DNA of 64,000 nucleotides from Seohaeicola saemankumensis (GCF_042678485.1 NZ_JBHTKR010000001.1:248001-312000); one strand, 5' to 3'; counted from the first letter of the stretch, positions 16,605 to 24,975 are shown. Notes: generated by a model from the sequence alone, not told the origin. Translations and numbers: made by a program.

Positions 16605-17573
16605 TCAGACCTTGATGTTGACCAGCATGCGCATGACAAGCAGGTTTGCGACCAGGAACAGGCCGACCGCGATACAGCCCGGGATGAACCAGGGATGGTC
16701 CAGAACCTCGTCATAGTAGTGCGGATCCAGAACGTTGATCGCAATCAGGGCGAAGACCGGGAAGCCCGACAGGAATTTGCCTGACCACTGCGCCTCGGCG
16801 GTGATTGCCTTGACGCGGCGAAACAGGCGGAAACGGGCACGGATCACTCGGGACAGACCGGCCAGGATCTCGGCCAGGTTGCCGCCTGACTGCTGCTGGA
16901 TGGTCACCGCCACGGCCAGAAAGCGCAAATCCTGCATGTCCAGACGTTCGGCCATGTCCTTGAGGGCCTCACCGATGTCGCGGCCATAGGATGCTTCATC
17001 CGCGATGATTCCGAATTCGGTGGCGAGGGGGTCGGCGACTTCCTTGGCAACGATCTGGATCGCCGATGAGAAAGGATGCCCCACACGCAGCGACCGCACC
17101 ATCAGTTCGACCGCGTCGGGCAACTGTTCCTCGATCATCGACATCCGTTTGCTGGCCTTGTTGTTGACCCAGAAATAGACACCGCCGACGCCAAGACCCA
17201 CCGAGAGCACGGCGCGGATCGGGGGCTCGGTCTCGGTGCCGATCGTCAAGCCCAGAAAAGAGATAACGCTGACGCCGGCCATGACCATGATCAGCTGCGC
17301 CGGCGTAAAGGCGATAGCGGCCTTCTGTGCGCGGTCTGCCAGCATCGAATAAAGCGGGATGGAGCGTGAATTCATGTGCTGGCGCATTTCCTTGCGCAGC
17401 GTTTCCATCACCTCGTCGCGGCGTGTGCCTTTCTCCAGCATCTCCAGACGCCGGTTCACACGATGGTTCAGGCTGATCGATTTCCCGAAGACGGTCAGGT
17501 ACAGGCCCTCGACCAGGACCAGGACGCCAAAGAAGATCAGGCCGTAGATAAGCGGCTCTATGCTGATGGACAT
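16605..17573 (-). CDS. tadB: Tad pilus inner-membrane platform protein TadB
   Basis: A 322-residue GspF-domain protein. The start MSISIEP (17573) lies only 4 bases after the cpaF stop; a longer frame would overlap cpaF. Hydrophobic helices are at the N-terminus (8-29), around 93-135 and at the C-terminus (LFLVANLLVMRML). The F-domain core reads LMVRSLRVGHPFSSAIQIV and AVTIQQQSGGNLAEILAGLSRVIRAR. Position directly after the ATPase gene matches TadB. Confidence 0.92.
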   Translation of the reverse strand: MSISIEPLIYGLIFFGVLVLVEGLYLTVFGKSISLNHRVNRRLEMLEKGTRRDEVMETLRKEMRQHMNSRSIPLYSMLADRAQKAAIAFTPAQLIMVMAGVSVISFLGLTIGTETEPPIRAVLSVGLGVGGVYFWVNNKASKRMSMIEEQLPDAVELMVRSLRVGHPFSSAIQIVAKEVADPLATEFGIIADEASYGRDIGEALKDMAERLDMQDLRFLAVAVTIQQQSGGNLAEILAGLSRVIRARFRLFRRVKAITAEAQWSGKFLSGFPVFALIAINVLDPHYYDEVLDHPWFIPGCIAVGLFLVANLLVMRMLVNIKV

Positions 17574-17577
17574 GATC

Positions 17578-19041
17578 TTACTCCGCTGCGATCGGCTCAA
17601 AAATGGAGGAGGGCAGGTCATAGCCCCACAACCGGAAACGCTCCGAGAAGTGGCTCCGCACCCCTGTGGCCGTGAAATGGCCGATGATCTTGTTTTCCGG
17701 TGTCAGGCCGACGCGCTGGAACTTGAACACTTCCTGCATCGAGATGACTTCGCCCTCCATGCCGGTGATTTCGGTGATCGACGTCATGCGGCGGCTGCCG
17801 TCCTGCAGACGGCTGGCCTGCACGATCAGGTTGACGGCGCTGGCGATCTGGCTGCGGACGGCCTTGATCGGCATCTCGATACCCGCCATGGCGATCATGT
17901 TTTCCAGACGGCTGACGCCGTCGCGTGCCGAGTTGGCGTGGATCGTGGTCATCGACCCGTCATGGCCCGTGTTCATGGCCTGCAACATGTCGATCACTTC
18001 CTCGCCGCGGGTTTCGCCCACGATGATCCGGTCAGGACGCATCCGCAGCGCGTTGCGCAGACAGTCGCGCTGGGTGACGGCGCCCTTGCCTTCGACGTTG
18101 GGCGGGCGGCTTTCCATCCGGCCAACATGAACCTGTTGCAGCTGAAGTTCGGCCGTATCCTCGATCGTCAGGATCCGCTCGGAGTTGTCGATGAAGGACG
18201 ACAGCGCGTTCAGCGTGGTTGTCTTGCCCGAACCCGTACCGCCCGAGACGATGATGTTCAGCCGCGTGGCGACCGCAGCCTGAAGATAGGCGGCCATCTC
18301 TTCGGAAAAGGCACCGAAGCGGACCAGATCGTCGATCCCCAGCTTTTCCTTCTTGAATTTACGAATGGACACAAGGCTGCCATCCACCGCAACCGGTGGC
18401 ACCATGGCGTTGAAACGCGATCCATCGGCCAGGCGGGCGTCGACATAGGGGTTGGATTCGTCGACGCGCCGGCCCACGGCCGACACGATCTTGTCGATGA
18501 TCCGCAGCAGGTGCCGTTCATCCTTGAAGGTGATGTCGGTCAGTTCCAGCTTGCCGCCACGTTCGACAAAGATGCGTTGCGGGCCGTTCACCAGAATATC
18601 GTTGACGCTGTCATCCTTCAGAAGGGTTTCCAGCGGGCCAAGGCCCTTCACCTCGTCATACAGTTCCGTCGTCAGCTGGGTGCGATCCTCGCGGTTCAGC
18701 ACGATGCCCTTTTCATCCAGGAATTCCGAGGCGATCGAGGTGATTTCCGCGCGCAGGTCGTTCTCGGTCGCGCTTTCCAGCGCGCTCAGGTTCAGGTTGT
18801 CCAGCAGGGCGCGGTGCAGTTCCAGCTTGATCTCGCCCAGCCGCTCGCGGCGTTTGCGGTCGCGGTCCATCGCCACGGTCTGTGCAGGGGCGATGGCCTG
18901 TGCGCGCCGCATCGAGGCCGGCACAGATGCCGCGCCCGCATCCATCGCGCGGGTTGCCGGTAGCGGCGCAGGCTTTGCGCTTGCCATAGCGGGCTTTGCG
19001 GCCTGATCCTTGTCACCAGTCTTTTTATATCGTGAAAACAT
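17578..19041 (-). CDS. cpaF: Tad/Flp pilus assembly ATPase CpaF/TadA
   Basis: Hexameric secretion ATPase that powers Flp pilus extension and retraction. The 487 residues have a variable basic N-terminus (1-65), a conserved N-domain with VKGLGPLETLL and DILVNGP, Walker A GGTGSGKT (267-274), the Asp box IEDTAELQ (293-300), a Walker B region IIVGETRGEE and the His box MNTGHDGSMTTIHAN (356-370). These are diagnostic for the TadA/VirB11 clade. It begins 22 bases downstream of cpaE, with a GGGGGATAAG ribosome site. Confidence 0.95.
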   Translation of the reverse strand: MFSRYKKTGDKDQAAKPAMASAKPAPLPATRAMDAGAASVPASMRRAQAIAPAQTVAMDRDRKRRERLGEIKLELHRALLDNLNLSALESATENDLRAEITSIASEFLDEKGIVLNREDRTQLTTELYDEVKGLGPLETLLKDDSVNDILVNGPQRIFVERGGKLELTDITFKDERHLLRIIDKIVSAVGRRVDESNPYVDARLADGSRFNAMVPPVAVDGSLVSIRKFKKEKLGIDDLVRFGAFSEEMAAYLQAAVATRLNIIVSGGTGSGKTTTLNALSSFIDNSERILTIEDTAELQLQQVHVGRMESRPPNVEGKGAVTQRDCLRNALRMRPDRIIVGETRGEEVIDMLQAMNTGHDGSMTTIHANSARDGVSRLENMIAMAGIEMPIKAVRSQIASAVNLIVQASRLQDGSRRMTSITEITGMEGEVISMQEVFKFQRVGLTPENKIIGHFTATGVRSHFSERFRLWGYDLPSSIFEPIAAE

Positions 19042-19063
19042 TGTCTTATCCCCCGGTTATCGT

Positions 19064-20317
19064 TCAGGCAGCTTCCACGTCGGTTTGACCCAACTCGTGC
19101 AGCGACAGGGCCAGCTTGGCAATTTCCTTGCGCAGCGGATTCTTTGCCGCGCTCAACGCCAGGGGCAGGCCATGATCGGCCCCTTGCGTGACCTGCTTGC
19201 CACCATCAGGCAGCAACAGATCAATCGAGATCCCCAGGCTTTCGGCCATGCGCTTGACCCTGCTTTTGCCGCTCAGGTCGGTAAAGCCGGGGGCGCGGTT
19301 CAGCGCGAAGCGCAATTTCTGGAACGGCAAGTCTTCGGCCTGAAGCGCCCGCTTGAGGCGCAGCGCATTCTGGGCCGAGCGCATGTCCAGTTCCAGCAGG
19401 GCGAAATAGACATGCGCGCTGTTCAGAACCGCCTCGGTCCATTGCACAAGGGTGCGCGGCATGTCGATCACCACGTAATCGAACTGCTGGCGGGCGATGC
19501 CGATCATGCGGTTGATGTCTTCCGAACTGACCAGATCCATCGGCAGCATGTCCGCAGGCGAGGTCAGCACATGAAGCTTTTCCTCGAATCCGATCATGGC
19601 GGCGGCGAAGCTGTCGCTGTCCATCGACTCGGTGTCCGACAAAAGTTCGAACACGGCTTCGCGGCGGGGCAGGTCAAGGAAGGTCGAAACCGAACCGTAT
19701 TGCAGGTCAAGGTCAAGAATGCAGACGCGCGGTTCGGGCTTGCCCTTCTTGGCGACGTTGCACAGTTCCCAGGCCAGGTTCACCGCGAATGTGGTGGCGC
19801 CGGTTCCGCCGGCAATGCCCTGGACGGCCAGCACGACCCCTTCGCGGTCATGGGATGACTTGCGGGCGGCGGCCTTGCTTTCGGGGGCTGCCAGCACGGC
19901 GGCCGGTTCGGGCATGCGGATACGGTCGATGGCCGAGGCCAGTTCGTTTTCCGGCAAAGGATAGGGCACGAATTCATCGGCGCCCTGGCGCAGCAACTGG
20001 TGCAGCGCTGCGGGGCTTACATCTTCGGCGATCAGGATCACGCGGATGTTGCGGCTGCGGGCATGGCGGATGATCTCGCCCAGAAGAACGAGGTTTTCCT
20101 CATCTTCCTGGTCCATGGCGATAGCGACGAATTCAAGGGCATCGGCATCGGGCTGCGACAGAAAGGCCAGCGCCTCGCCAAAGCCGAGATCGCCCCAACT
20201 TTCGCCAAGAACGGCTTCCATGTCCTCGATCAGCAGATCGAAATTCTGAACGTCGCGGCTGATCGTGCAAGCCAGGATCGGTGCCTGGTCCACGTGGGAA
20301 TCTACTGTGCTACTCAT
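19064..20317 (-). CDS. cpaE: Pilus localisation ATPase-like protein CpaE/TadZ
   Basis: A 417-residue MinD/ParA-superfamily protein that in Tad systems positions the pilus machine at the pole. Residues about 15-135 form a receiver-like domain (FVAIAMDQEDEENL, IRVILIAEDVSPAAL, ADEFVPYPLPENEL). The ParA-like domain has an atypical P-loop GGTGATTF in which the usual lysine after Gly is alanine, then DLDLQYGS and the strand YVVIDMPRT. Start 20317 (MSSTVDSH) is preferred to the open frame 25 codons upstream. The gene heads the cpaE-cpaF-tadBCD unit. Confidence 0.9.
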   Translation of the reverse strand: MSSTVDSHVDQAPILACTISRDVQNFDLLIEDMEAVLGESWGDLGFGEALAFLSQPDADALEFVAIAMDQEDEENLVLLGEIIRHARSRNIRVILIAEDVSPAALHQLLRQGADEFVPYPLPENELASAIDRIRMPEPAAVLAAPESKAAARKSSHDREGVVLAVQGIAGGTGATTFAVNLAWELCNVAKKGKPEPRVCILDLDLQYGSVSTFLDLPRREAVFELLSDTESMDSDSFAAAMIGFEEKLHVLTSPADMLPMDLVSSEDINRMIGIARQQFDYVVIDMPRTLVQWTEAVLNSAHVYFALLELDMRSAQNALRLKRALQAEDLPFQKLRFALNRAPGFTDLSGKSRVKRMAESLGISIDLLLPDGGKQVTQGADHGLPLALSAAKNPLRKEIAKLALSLHELGQTDVEAA

Positions 20318-20700
20318 TGCGCCTCTTGTCCTCTGACGTCGGGGGCCGTCGTCTGGCAAGGCAGGAGCAACGTGAACCTCTGGCGGGTTCATTCCTGTTC
20401 CGGCGTCCGACCACCCGTGCCCGGCACCTGCCGGACAAAGCTAACCCTTTGGAGGCAAGGTCGCGGAAAATCTGGGCAACATTAGGGCTAAAAGATCGTA
20501 ATTGTACGGTATCATTGGACGATCAAAATGCGATTTTTACGCATTTGGGCCGGGCCTGACGCAGGGGCCAAAGCCCGGTCGCGCATCAGTGTCCGCCGCC
20601 ATGAGGCGCCGTGTATGCCCTTGAAAAATATGTCGAAAAAGATAAATGCCCCATCGAAAAAGGGGATGTCCAGGCCGTGGATTGCCGCCTGGGCGGTCGG
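20318..20700. other. Intergenic region between cpaE and ompA lipoprotein gene
   Basis: 383 bases with no credible gene. The region should hold the cpaE promoter (minus strand). It contains a perfect inverted repeat AAATGCG-ATTTTTA-CGCATTT at 20526-20546, a plausible operator, and a GC-rich CCGGGC/GCCCGG pair just beyond it. A weak CCCC/GGGG hairpin at 20649-20665 is followed on the minus strand by T-rich sequence and could end the ompA transcript. Confidence 0.5.
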
Positions 20701-21354
20701 TTATTCGGACGGGCCGCTGACGATGGAGACACCGCTGAGGGTGCTGACCGGCATCGCGCTGTTCACGTATTCGCGATAAATGATCTGTGCATACTTGCCG
20801 TCCAGCTCGCCCTGACGCTTTTCGACCACGCCCGATACTTCGGTGACGGTGCGGCGATTGCGACGTTCGCGGCCCTCGGTGACGACCAGCGGCTGTGTTT
20901 CGCCAAACGATGCCACCGCTTCAAGCCGCGAGCGGCTGATCCCCTGGCTGGCCAGATAGCTGACCACGGCTTGCGCGCGGCGCATACCCAGGGATTTGTT
21001 GTAGCTGTCCGATCCGACCAGGTCGGTATGGCCGTAGACGCGGAAACGCACCTCGGGGAACTGGCGGATCCAGCGGGCCTGTTCGCGCAATGTCTCGCGT
21101 GCCCCTTCATCCAGAACCGCCGAGTTGAAGGCGAAGTTCACCATGGGCGATACTTCCTGCGAGAAGCGACGCGACATGTCGATGACGAAGTTCTGCCGAT
21201 TGGTCATCGCCAGGGTGTTGTTCATGGTGGCGTTGCCGAAGCTTCCATCGTCCAGACTGGCCCCGGCTTCGCCCTGGAAGTTGCGATACAGAGGATCGGT
21301 GCTGGCGCAGGCGCTGACGCCCAGAAGCCCGATTACCGCGAGAGTCTTGTACAT
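20701..21354 (-). CDS. OmpA-family peptidoglycan-binding lipoprotein of the Tad locus
   Basis: A 217-residue protein with lipobox GVSAC and a C-terminal OmpA/MotB domain (NFAFNSAVLDEGARETL, VYGHTDLVGSDSYNKSLGMRRAQAV). It probably tethers the outer-membrane secretin complex to peptidoglycan. The start at 21354 (MYKTLAV) is preferred; an ATG four codons upstream at 21366 is also possible and leaves the lipobox intact. It follows cpaC by about 16 bases. OmpA-domain proteins are usual partners in alphaproteobacterial tad loci. Confidence 0.88.
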   Translation of the reverse strand: MYKTLAVIGLLGVSACASTDPLYRNFQGEAGASLDDGSFGNATMNNTLAMTNRQNFVIDMSRRFSQEVSPMVNFAFNSAVLDEGARETLREQARWIRQFPEVRFRVYGHTDLVGSDSYNKSLGMRRAQAVVSYLASQGISRSRLEAVASFGETQPLVVTEGRERRNRRTVTEVSGVVEKRQGELDGKYAQIIYREYVNSAMPVSTLSGVSIVSGPSE

Positions 21355-21370
21355 GTTGCCCTGCATCCGA

Positions 21371-22804
21371 TCAGTCCATTACATATCCATAAGACCCGTT
21401 GAAGTCCTGTTTGGCAACCTCGCCAGCCGCGCCGCGCAGGGCGGGTTGACCATCGCGGGCCACACGGCCGAACAGGAACAGGTCACGCTCGCTTGGGGGG
21501 CGGATACGGTCGGTCGGAAGCGCCAGCGCATCGCCGCGTGTCGGCGTCACAAGATGCGCCGTGACGATGATGACAAGCTCGGACTGGGCGCGGCGGAAAT
21601 CCGCGCTGCGGAACAGGGCCCCCAGAACCGGGATATCGCCCAGCCATGGCACCTGTCCGGCCGTATCACGGAAATCGTCCTGCAACAGGCCGGCCACCGC
21701 AAAGCTGTCGCCGTCGCGCAATTCGACCGTGGTCGATGTCTCGCGTCGCTGGAAGGCATCGACGCGGAAAGCGTTCAGTTCGATCCCGTTGTTGGGGTCC
21801 AGCGACGAGACGGCCGCCATCATCTCGAGATTGATCAGATCGCCATCGACCACGCGTGGCACGAAGTTCAGCTCGATCCCGAAAGGCTTGAATTCGATCG
21901 TGACCGTGCCGCCATCCTGCGCCACTGGCACGGGATATTCGCCGCCCGCCAGGAATTTGGCTTCCTGCCCGGACAGTGCGACCAGGTTCGGTTCGGCCAG
22001 GGTGCGTACAACACCTTTGGTTTCAAGGGCTTCCAGCAGGATGCCCACCTCGACCGCGCCGGCGCCGAAGCCCAGCAGCATCGCGCCATTGTTCGTATTC
22101 ACCGCAGGAATGCTGCCCGTGATCGCGCCGGTCTGTGCGCCCAGGTTGTTCAGGGTGTTGGTGCCGCCCGAAACGCCCAGGTCATTCCCGAAGGCGCTGC
22201 CGTTCAAGGCCAGCGACGCGCTAAGCGATTTTGATACGCTGCGCTGCATCTCGGCAAAGCGCACCTTGAGCATGACCTGCTGCACACCGCCAACCGTCAT
22301 CAGGTTGGAGACGCGCTCCGGCGCGTAACGCTCGGCGAGGTCCAGCGCGCGTTGCAGCTTTTGGGTGCTGGACACGGTGCCCGACAGGACGATCCCGTCA
22401 TTGGCGGTGCGGACCTCGATCTTTTCGCCGGGCAGGATCTGGCCCAGACGTTCCTTGAATTCGCTGACATCGGCGGCAACGCGGACATCCACATTGGTGA
22501 TCAGCTGTCCGCTGGCATCCAGAAGGGTCAGCGTGGTGATGCCCGGCGATTTGCCCAGCACGTAGATCGTGCGCTCGGACAGGGATGAGATATCGGCGAT
22601 AGCGGGGTTCGCGATCGAAAGTTCCGCAAAGGGAACCTCGCTTTCGACCACGACCGCGCGGTTCATGGGCACGGCAAGATTTGCTGAACGACCTTCCTGA
22701 AGGACGCGCACTGTTTCGGCCTGTGCCTGCGGAATGACCGCAAATGGGCCATGAGCAAACGCCAGCCCCAAAAGGGCGGCCTTGATGAATCTGTCAATTT
22801 TCAT
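21371..22804 (-). CDS. cpaC: Tad pilus outer-membrane secretin CpaC/RcpA
   Basis: Outer-membrane pore of the Tad system. The 477-residue product has a signal peptide (1-30), an N-terminal pilus-secretin domain (VRVLQEGRSANLAVPMNRAVVVES), a BON-like segment (QILPGEKIEVRTANDGIVLSGTV) and the secretin core. The core carries the hallmark LGDIPVLGALFRS followed by ELVIIVTAHLV. Start 22804 (MKIDRF) is used because the seven extra upstream codons lack a better ribosome site. The 255 bases before it separate it from cpaB and hold a strong hairpin. Confidence 0.93.
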   Translation of the reverse strand: MKIDRFIKAALLGLAFAHGPFAVIPQAQAETVRVLQEGRSANLAVPMNRAVVVESEVPFAELSIANPAIADISSLSERTIYVLGKSPGITTLTLLDASGQLITNVDVRVAADVSEFKERLGQILPGEKIEVRTANDGIVLSGTVSSTQKLQRALDLAERYAPERVSNLMTVGGVQQVMLKVRFAEMQRSVSKSLSASLALNGSAFGNDLGVSGGTNTLNNLGAQTGAITGSIPAVNTNNGAMLLGFGAGAVEVGILLEALETKGVVRTLAEPNLVALSGQEAKFLAGGEYPVPVAQDGGTVTIEFKPFGIELNFVPRVVDGDLINLEMMAAVSSLDPNNGIELNAFRVDAFQRRETSTTVELRDGDSFAVAGLLQDDFRDTAGQVPWLGDIPVLGALFRSADFRRAQSELVIIVTAHLVTPTRGDALALPTDRIRPPSERDLFLFGRVARDGQPALRGAAGEVAKQDFNGSYGYVMD

Positions 22805-22879
22805 GTGACCTGCCTTTCCGATCACGCCTCAAAATGCGGGTCTTTTTTCGCCCGCTTTGGACAAACCATGGGGCATTTC

Positions 22880-22901
22880 GATATTTATTGCAAGAATCAA
22901 C
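22880..22901 (+). repeat. Copy of the dispersed ATATTT/GCAAGAA intergenic motif
   Basis: CGATATTTATTGCAAGAATC between cpaB and cpaC matches the GATATTTGatGCAAGAAG motif seen at gene ends elsewhere in the window, with two or three changes. An exact DnaA-box sequence (TGTGGATAA, 22922-22930) lies just to its right. No function can be assigned. Confidence 0.4.
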
Positions 22902-22979
22902 AGGTTCAGTTGCCGTGTTTATGTGGATAATATGCCATAGTCGCCTCTGAACTGATTTTTCGGGGCCGGGCGACAATGC

Positions 22980-23013
22980 AAAAGGGACAGGTCCTTGCCG
23001 GAACCTGTCCCTT
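22980..23013 (-). terminator. Strong hairpin between cpaB and cpaC
   Basis: AAGGGACAGGT (22982-22992) pairs perfectly with ACCTGTCCCTT (23003-23013). The stem extends by two more pairs past a single bulged A. Read on the minus strand it is followed by a short T run (TTTTG). It lies about 45 bases past the cpaB stop, so it should terminate or attenuate the flp-cpaB transcript before cpaC. Confidence 0.7.
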
Positions 23014-23059
23014 GTCTTGACCTGGTGGGGCGTCATCCCGGGGGGCGGGTGCCTGCCGT

Positions 23060-23926
23060 TCAGTTGGTGCAGGGTATCGCCAGTTCCACCACTTCGGCAC
23101 CGCGACGCACGCGGGTCGTGCATACCTCTTCCTTGGCGATCTCGACCGGGGCCGCGATCGGGGTACTGACCAGACCCAGAAGACGCCGCTGGTCGATCTC
23201 GATGGCTTCGGCCACGGTATCGTCATTGGCACCCACAAGCGACAGCGCCAGCCGTCCCGTGGATTGCGCCTGGGCCAGCGCCGCTACCTGATCCGGGCGG
23301 GCCGCCACAGTCACGGTCCGGGCGATAAGGGCCTCGGACATGCCGCCATCGGCGCTCTGGTCCACAGCGATCAGGCGGACGTTGGTTTCGATCAGCTTGG
23401 TGATCTCGCCGCGTTCGGCGCCGCCGATGCTGTCATTCACGCTGCCGGTCCAATAGACGTCGACCCGGTCACCCGGCCGCAGGAAACCTGACACGCCAGA
23501 GGTCACATCGACCTTGATGGCGAAGGCACGCATCCCGCGCTCGATCCGTGAATTGATGCCTGCATCCTCACCCGGAAGGCTGACCTTGCTGGCCATCAGC
23601 GCTTCATCCTTCTCGATCGTGCGCAGGATGTAGCGGGGCGCGGTTGTGTTCTCGGGAAATATCTCGGCCATGCTGGCAAAGGTGCCTTCCGGAATGGCAT
23701 TGGTTGGCCATTTGACCGGGCGAAGGTCTTCCTTTGTAAGAATGTCGCCGTAATTCAATGTCTTTGCCGCGACCAGAACTTCGACCGTGGGGATGATCTG
23801 GTCCTTGATGTTTTCAGCCTGGGATAGCTGCATCTGATAGGTATCGAACTGCTTTTTAGCCATCATCACGGCGAAACCGGCCAATCCGATGCCAGCAATG
23901 AGAACAAGTCCAAAAACGGCTCGCAT
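23060..23926 (-). CDS. cpaB: Flp pilus assembly protein CpaB/RcpC
   Basis: A 288-residue periplasmic protein with one N-terminal membrane helix (about 5-24). It has a SAF-type domain (EVLVAAKTLNYGDILTKEDLRPVKWP) and the CpaB/RcpC core (GMRAFAIKVDVTSGVSGFLRPGDRVDVYWTG). In Tad systems it helps secretin gating and stability. The C-terminal region carries a Cys pair (VCTTRVRRGAEVVELAIPC) that could form a disulfide. It lies 113 bases downstream of the second Flp-like gene. Confidence 0.92.
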   Translation of the reverse strand: MRAVFGLVLIAGIGLAGFAVMMAKKQFDTYQMQLSQAENIKDQIIPTVEVLVAAKTLNYGDILTKEDLRPVKWPTNAIPEGTFASMAEIFPENTTAPRYILRTIEKDEALMASKVSLPGEDAGINSRIERGMRAFAIKVDVTSGVSGFLRPGDRVDVYWTGSVNDSIGGAERGEITKLIETNVRLIAVDQSADGGMSEALIARTVTVAARPDQVAALAQAQSTGRLALSLVGANDDTVAEAIEIDQRRLLGLVSTPIAAPVEIAKEEVCTTRVRRGAEVVELAIPCTN

Positions 23927-24039
23927 AGTGTTTCCTTTCAGATATTCTCATGCATGTCAGTAAGTTAAGGTGTCTTGGTCCCCATACTTACGTAACAATT
24001 CGATTTTTTCTTTGACATCCATGTGTCGAAAGATGGGAT

Positions 24040-24219
24040 TTATGGCTCGGATGCGGTCGAGATGCTTGTGGCCACGCGATCCGAAAGCAGATTGGTTTCC
24101 TCTGACACTCTGACATATCCGACCAGGGCAAGTGCCACGACGCCGGCGGTCAGAACAACCCAGTCAACCGACACTGCCCCGGAAGAGTCTTCGCGGAAAC
24201 GCTTAAGAAAATTCATCAT
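24040..24219 (-). CDS. Second small Flp pilin-like protein (59 residues)
   Basis: A short gene, below common length cut-offs. It starts ATGATG at 24219 after a GAGGAAGAGGG ribosome site and ends TAA at 24040-24042. The product begins MMNFLKRFREDSSGAVSVDW and continues VVLTAGVVALALVGYV, the Flp arrangement of a short basic leader, Gly-Ala at a likely CpaA cleavage site, a Glu/Asp-containing start and one hydrophobic helix. It shares leader and SVDWVVLTA with the major Flp at 24414. The tail (VSEETNLLSDRVATSISTASEP) is different and more acidic, so it is probably a minor pilin. Confidence 0.82.
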   Translation of the reverse strand: MMNFLKRFREDSSGAVSVDWVVLTAGVVALALVGYVRVSEETNLLSDRVATSISTASEP

Positions 24220-24302
24220 TATTGCGCCCTCTTCCTCTAATTGTTGATGACTGAAAACCGCCCTATGCAGTCTTTCGGTTCAACCTTAGCGCGTCATATT
24301 TC

Positions 24303-24334
24303 AAGGGGCCGCATAGCAAGCTGTGCGACCCCTT
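24303..24334 (-). other. Hairpin downstream of the major Flp pilin gene
   Basis: AAGGGG (24303-24308) pairs with CCCCTT (24329-24334), continued inside by CGCA/TGCG. No T run follows, so it looks like a transcript-stabilising or partial-termination hairpin. Such a structure could keep major pilin message above that of the downstream tad genes. Confidence 0.5.
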
Positions 24335-24413
24335 AAACATTTCTTCTAGGAGACTCGCGCCACAATATGCAAAAGCTGTGTAGATCGCTTAGGAAGCCTC
24401 GGAATTCGCAGGA

Positions 24414-24590
24414 TTACTGACCTGCAGTACCGATTGCAGTCGCCGTCGTGCCGGTCAGGCTCATGGTGGCCGAGTCGATCGCGCCGTAGGCAGCCAGTGC
24501 CAGGCCAACGACAGCTGCGGTCAGAACGACCCAGTCAACGGTCACTGCGCCGGATTCGTCTTTGCTGAAGTTCTTGAAGAATTTTACCAT
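24414..24590 (-). CDS. flp: Flp-family major type IVb pilin
   Basis: A 58-residue prepilin. The start MVKFFKNF (24590) has GGAGGGA directly upstream; a longer frame from TTG would read through this ribosome site and is rejected. The leader is short and basic. The processing region ESGAVTVDWVVLTAAVV contains Gly-Ala and then a single hydrophobic helix to about residue 40, with a small Thr/Ala-rich tail, all typical of Flp. As the first gene of the minus-strand cluster, with a CtrA-type site 180 bases upstream, it is probably the main pilin. Confidence 0.93.
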   Translation of the reverse strand: MVKFFKNFSKDESGAVTVDWVVLTAAVVGLALAAYGAIDSATMSLTGTTATAIGTAGQ

Positions 24591-24975
24591 TTTGTGTCCC
24601 TCCAAAGGATCAGTTGCTCATTTGCACAACCGCGCCGGTGACTGTCTGGGCTGTCTCTCTCTTGGCCCGTCTCCGTTTCGGTATGACCTGATATAGCCAG
24701 TGGATTGGGGCAACAGTTTGGCGGGAATCGAGCGTTTTTTCTTTTTTCGCGAAGTGGCCTGAAATTCATATTAAGTATCTGTTAAGTAATGCGAAAAAAT
24801 TTTGCCTGGTCCTTTCTGGCGCGTGTTTCGGGCGTGGATTACGGCAAGCAGGATGGGCATTTCGGACCCTGCGGGCCTCGATTCGCATTAATCACTGGTT
24901 TCAGAGCGTGATTTCTGCGATGTTGGTGCTCATAAGATCGAGCAACCGACGACGATATAGGCAGGCATTTCCGCG
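24591..24975. other. Divergent promoter region between flp and lytic transglycosylase gene
   Basis: 385 bases without a gene, clearly more AT-rich than the flanks. It must contain the flp promoter (minus strand) and probably that of the transglycosylase (plus strand). A perfect CtrA-type site lies at 24771-24785. No other element was recognised. Confidence 0.6.
24771..24785. promoter_or_regulatory. CtrA-type binding site (TTAA-N7-TTAA)
   Basis: TTAA-GTATCTG-TTAA is a perfect full CtrA site. It is 181 bases from the flp start and 190 from the transglycosylase start. CtrA is known to control the pilA-cpa locus of Caulobacter, which makes control of the Tad locus here plausible; which gene it serves is inference. 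Confidence 0.6.

Noticed and set aside
20528..21402. Plus-strand frames crossing the cpaE/ompA gap
   Set aside because: They have no ribosome site, run antisense into the OmpA lipoprotein gene and show no family motif.
24690..24740. Possible -35/-10 promoter for flp
   Set aside because: TTGCCC and TATATC lie on the minus strand but the spacing is far too short for a normal promoter.
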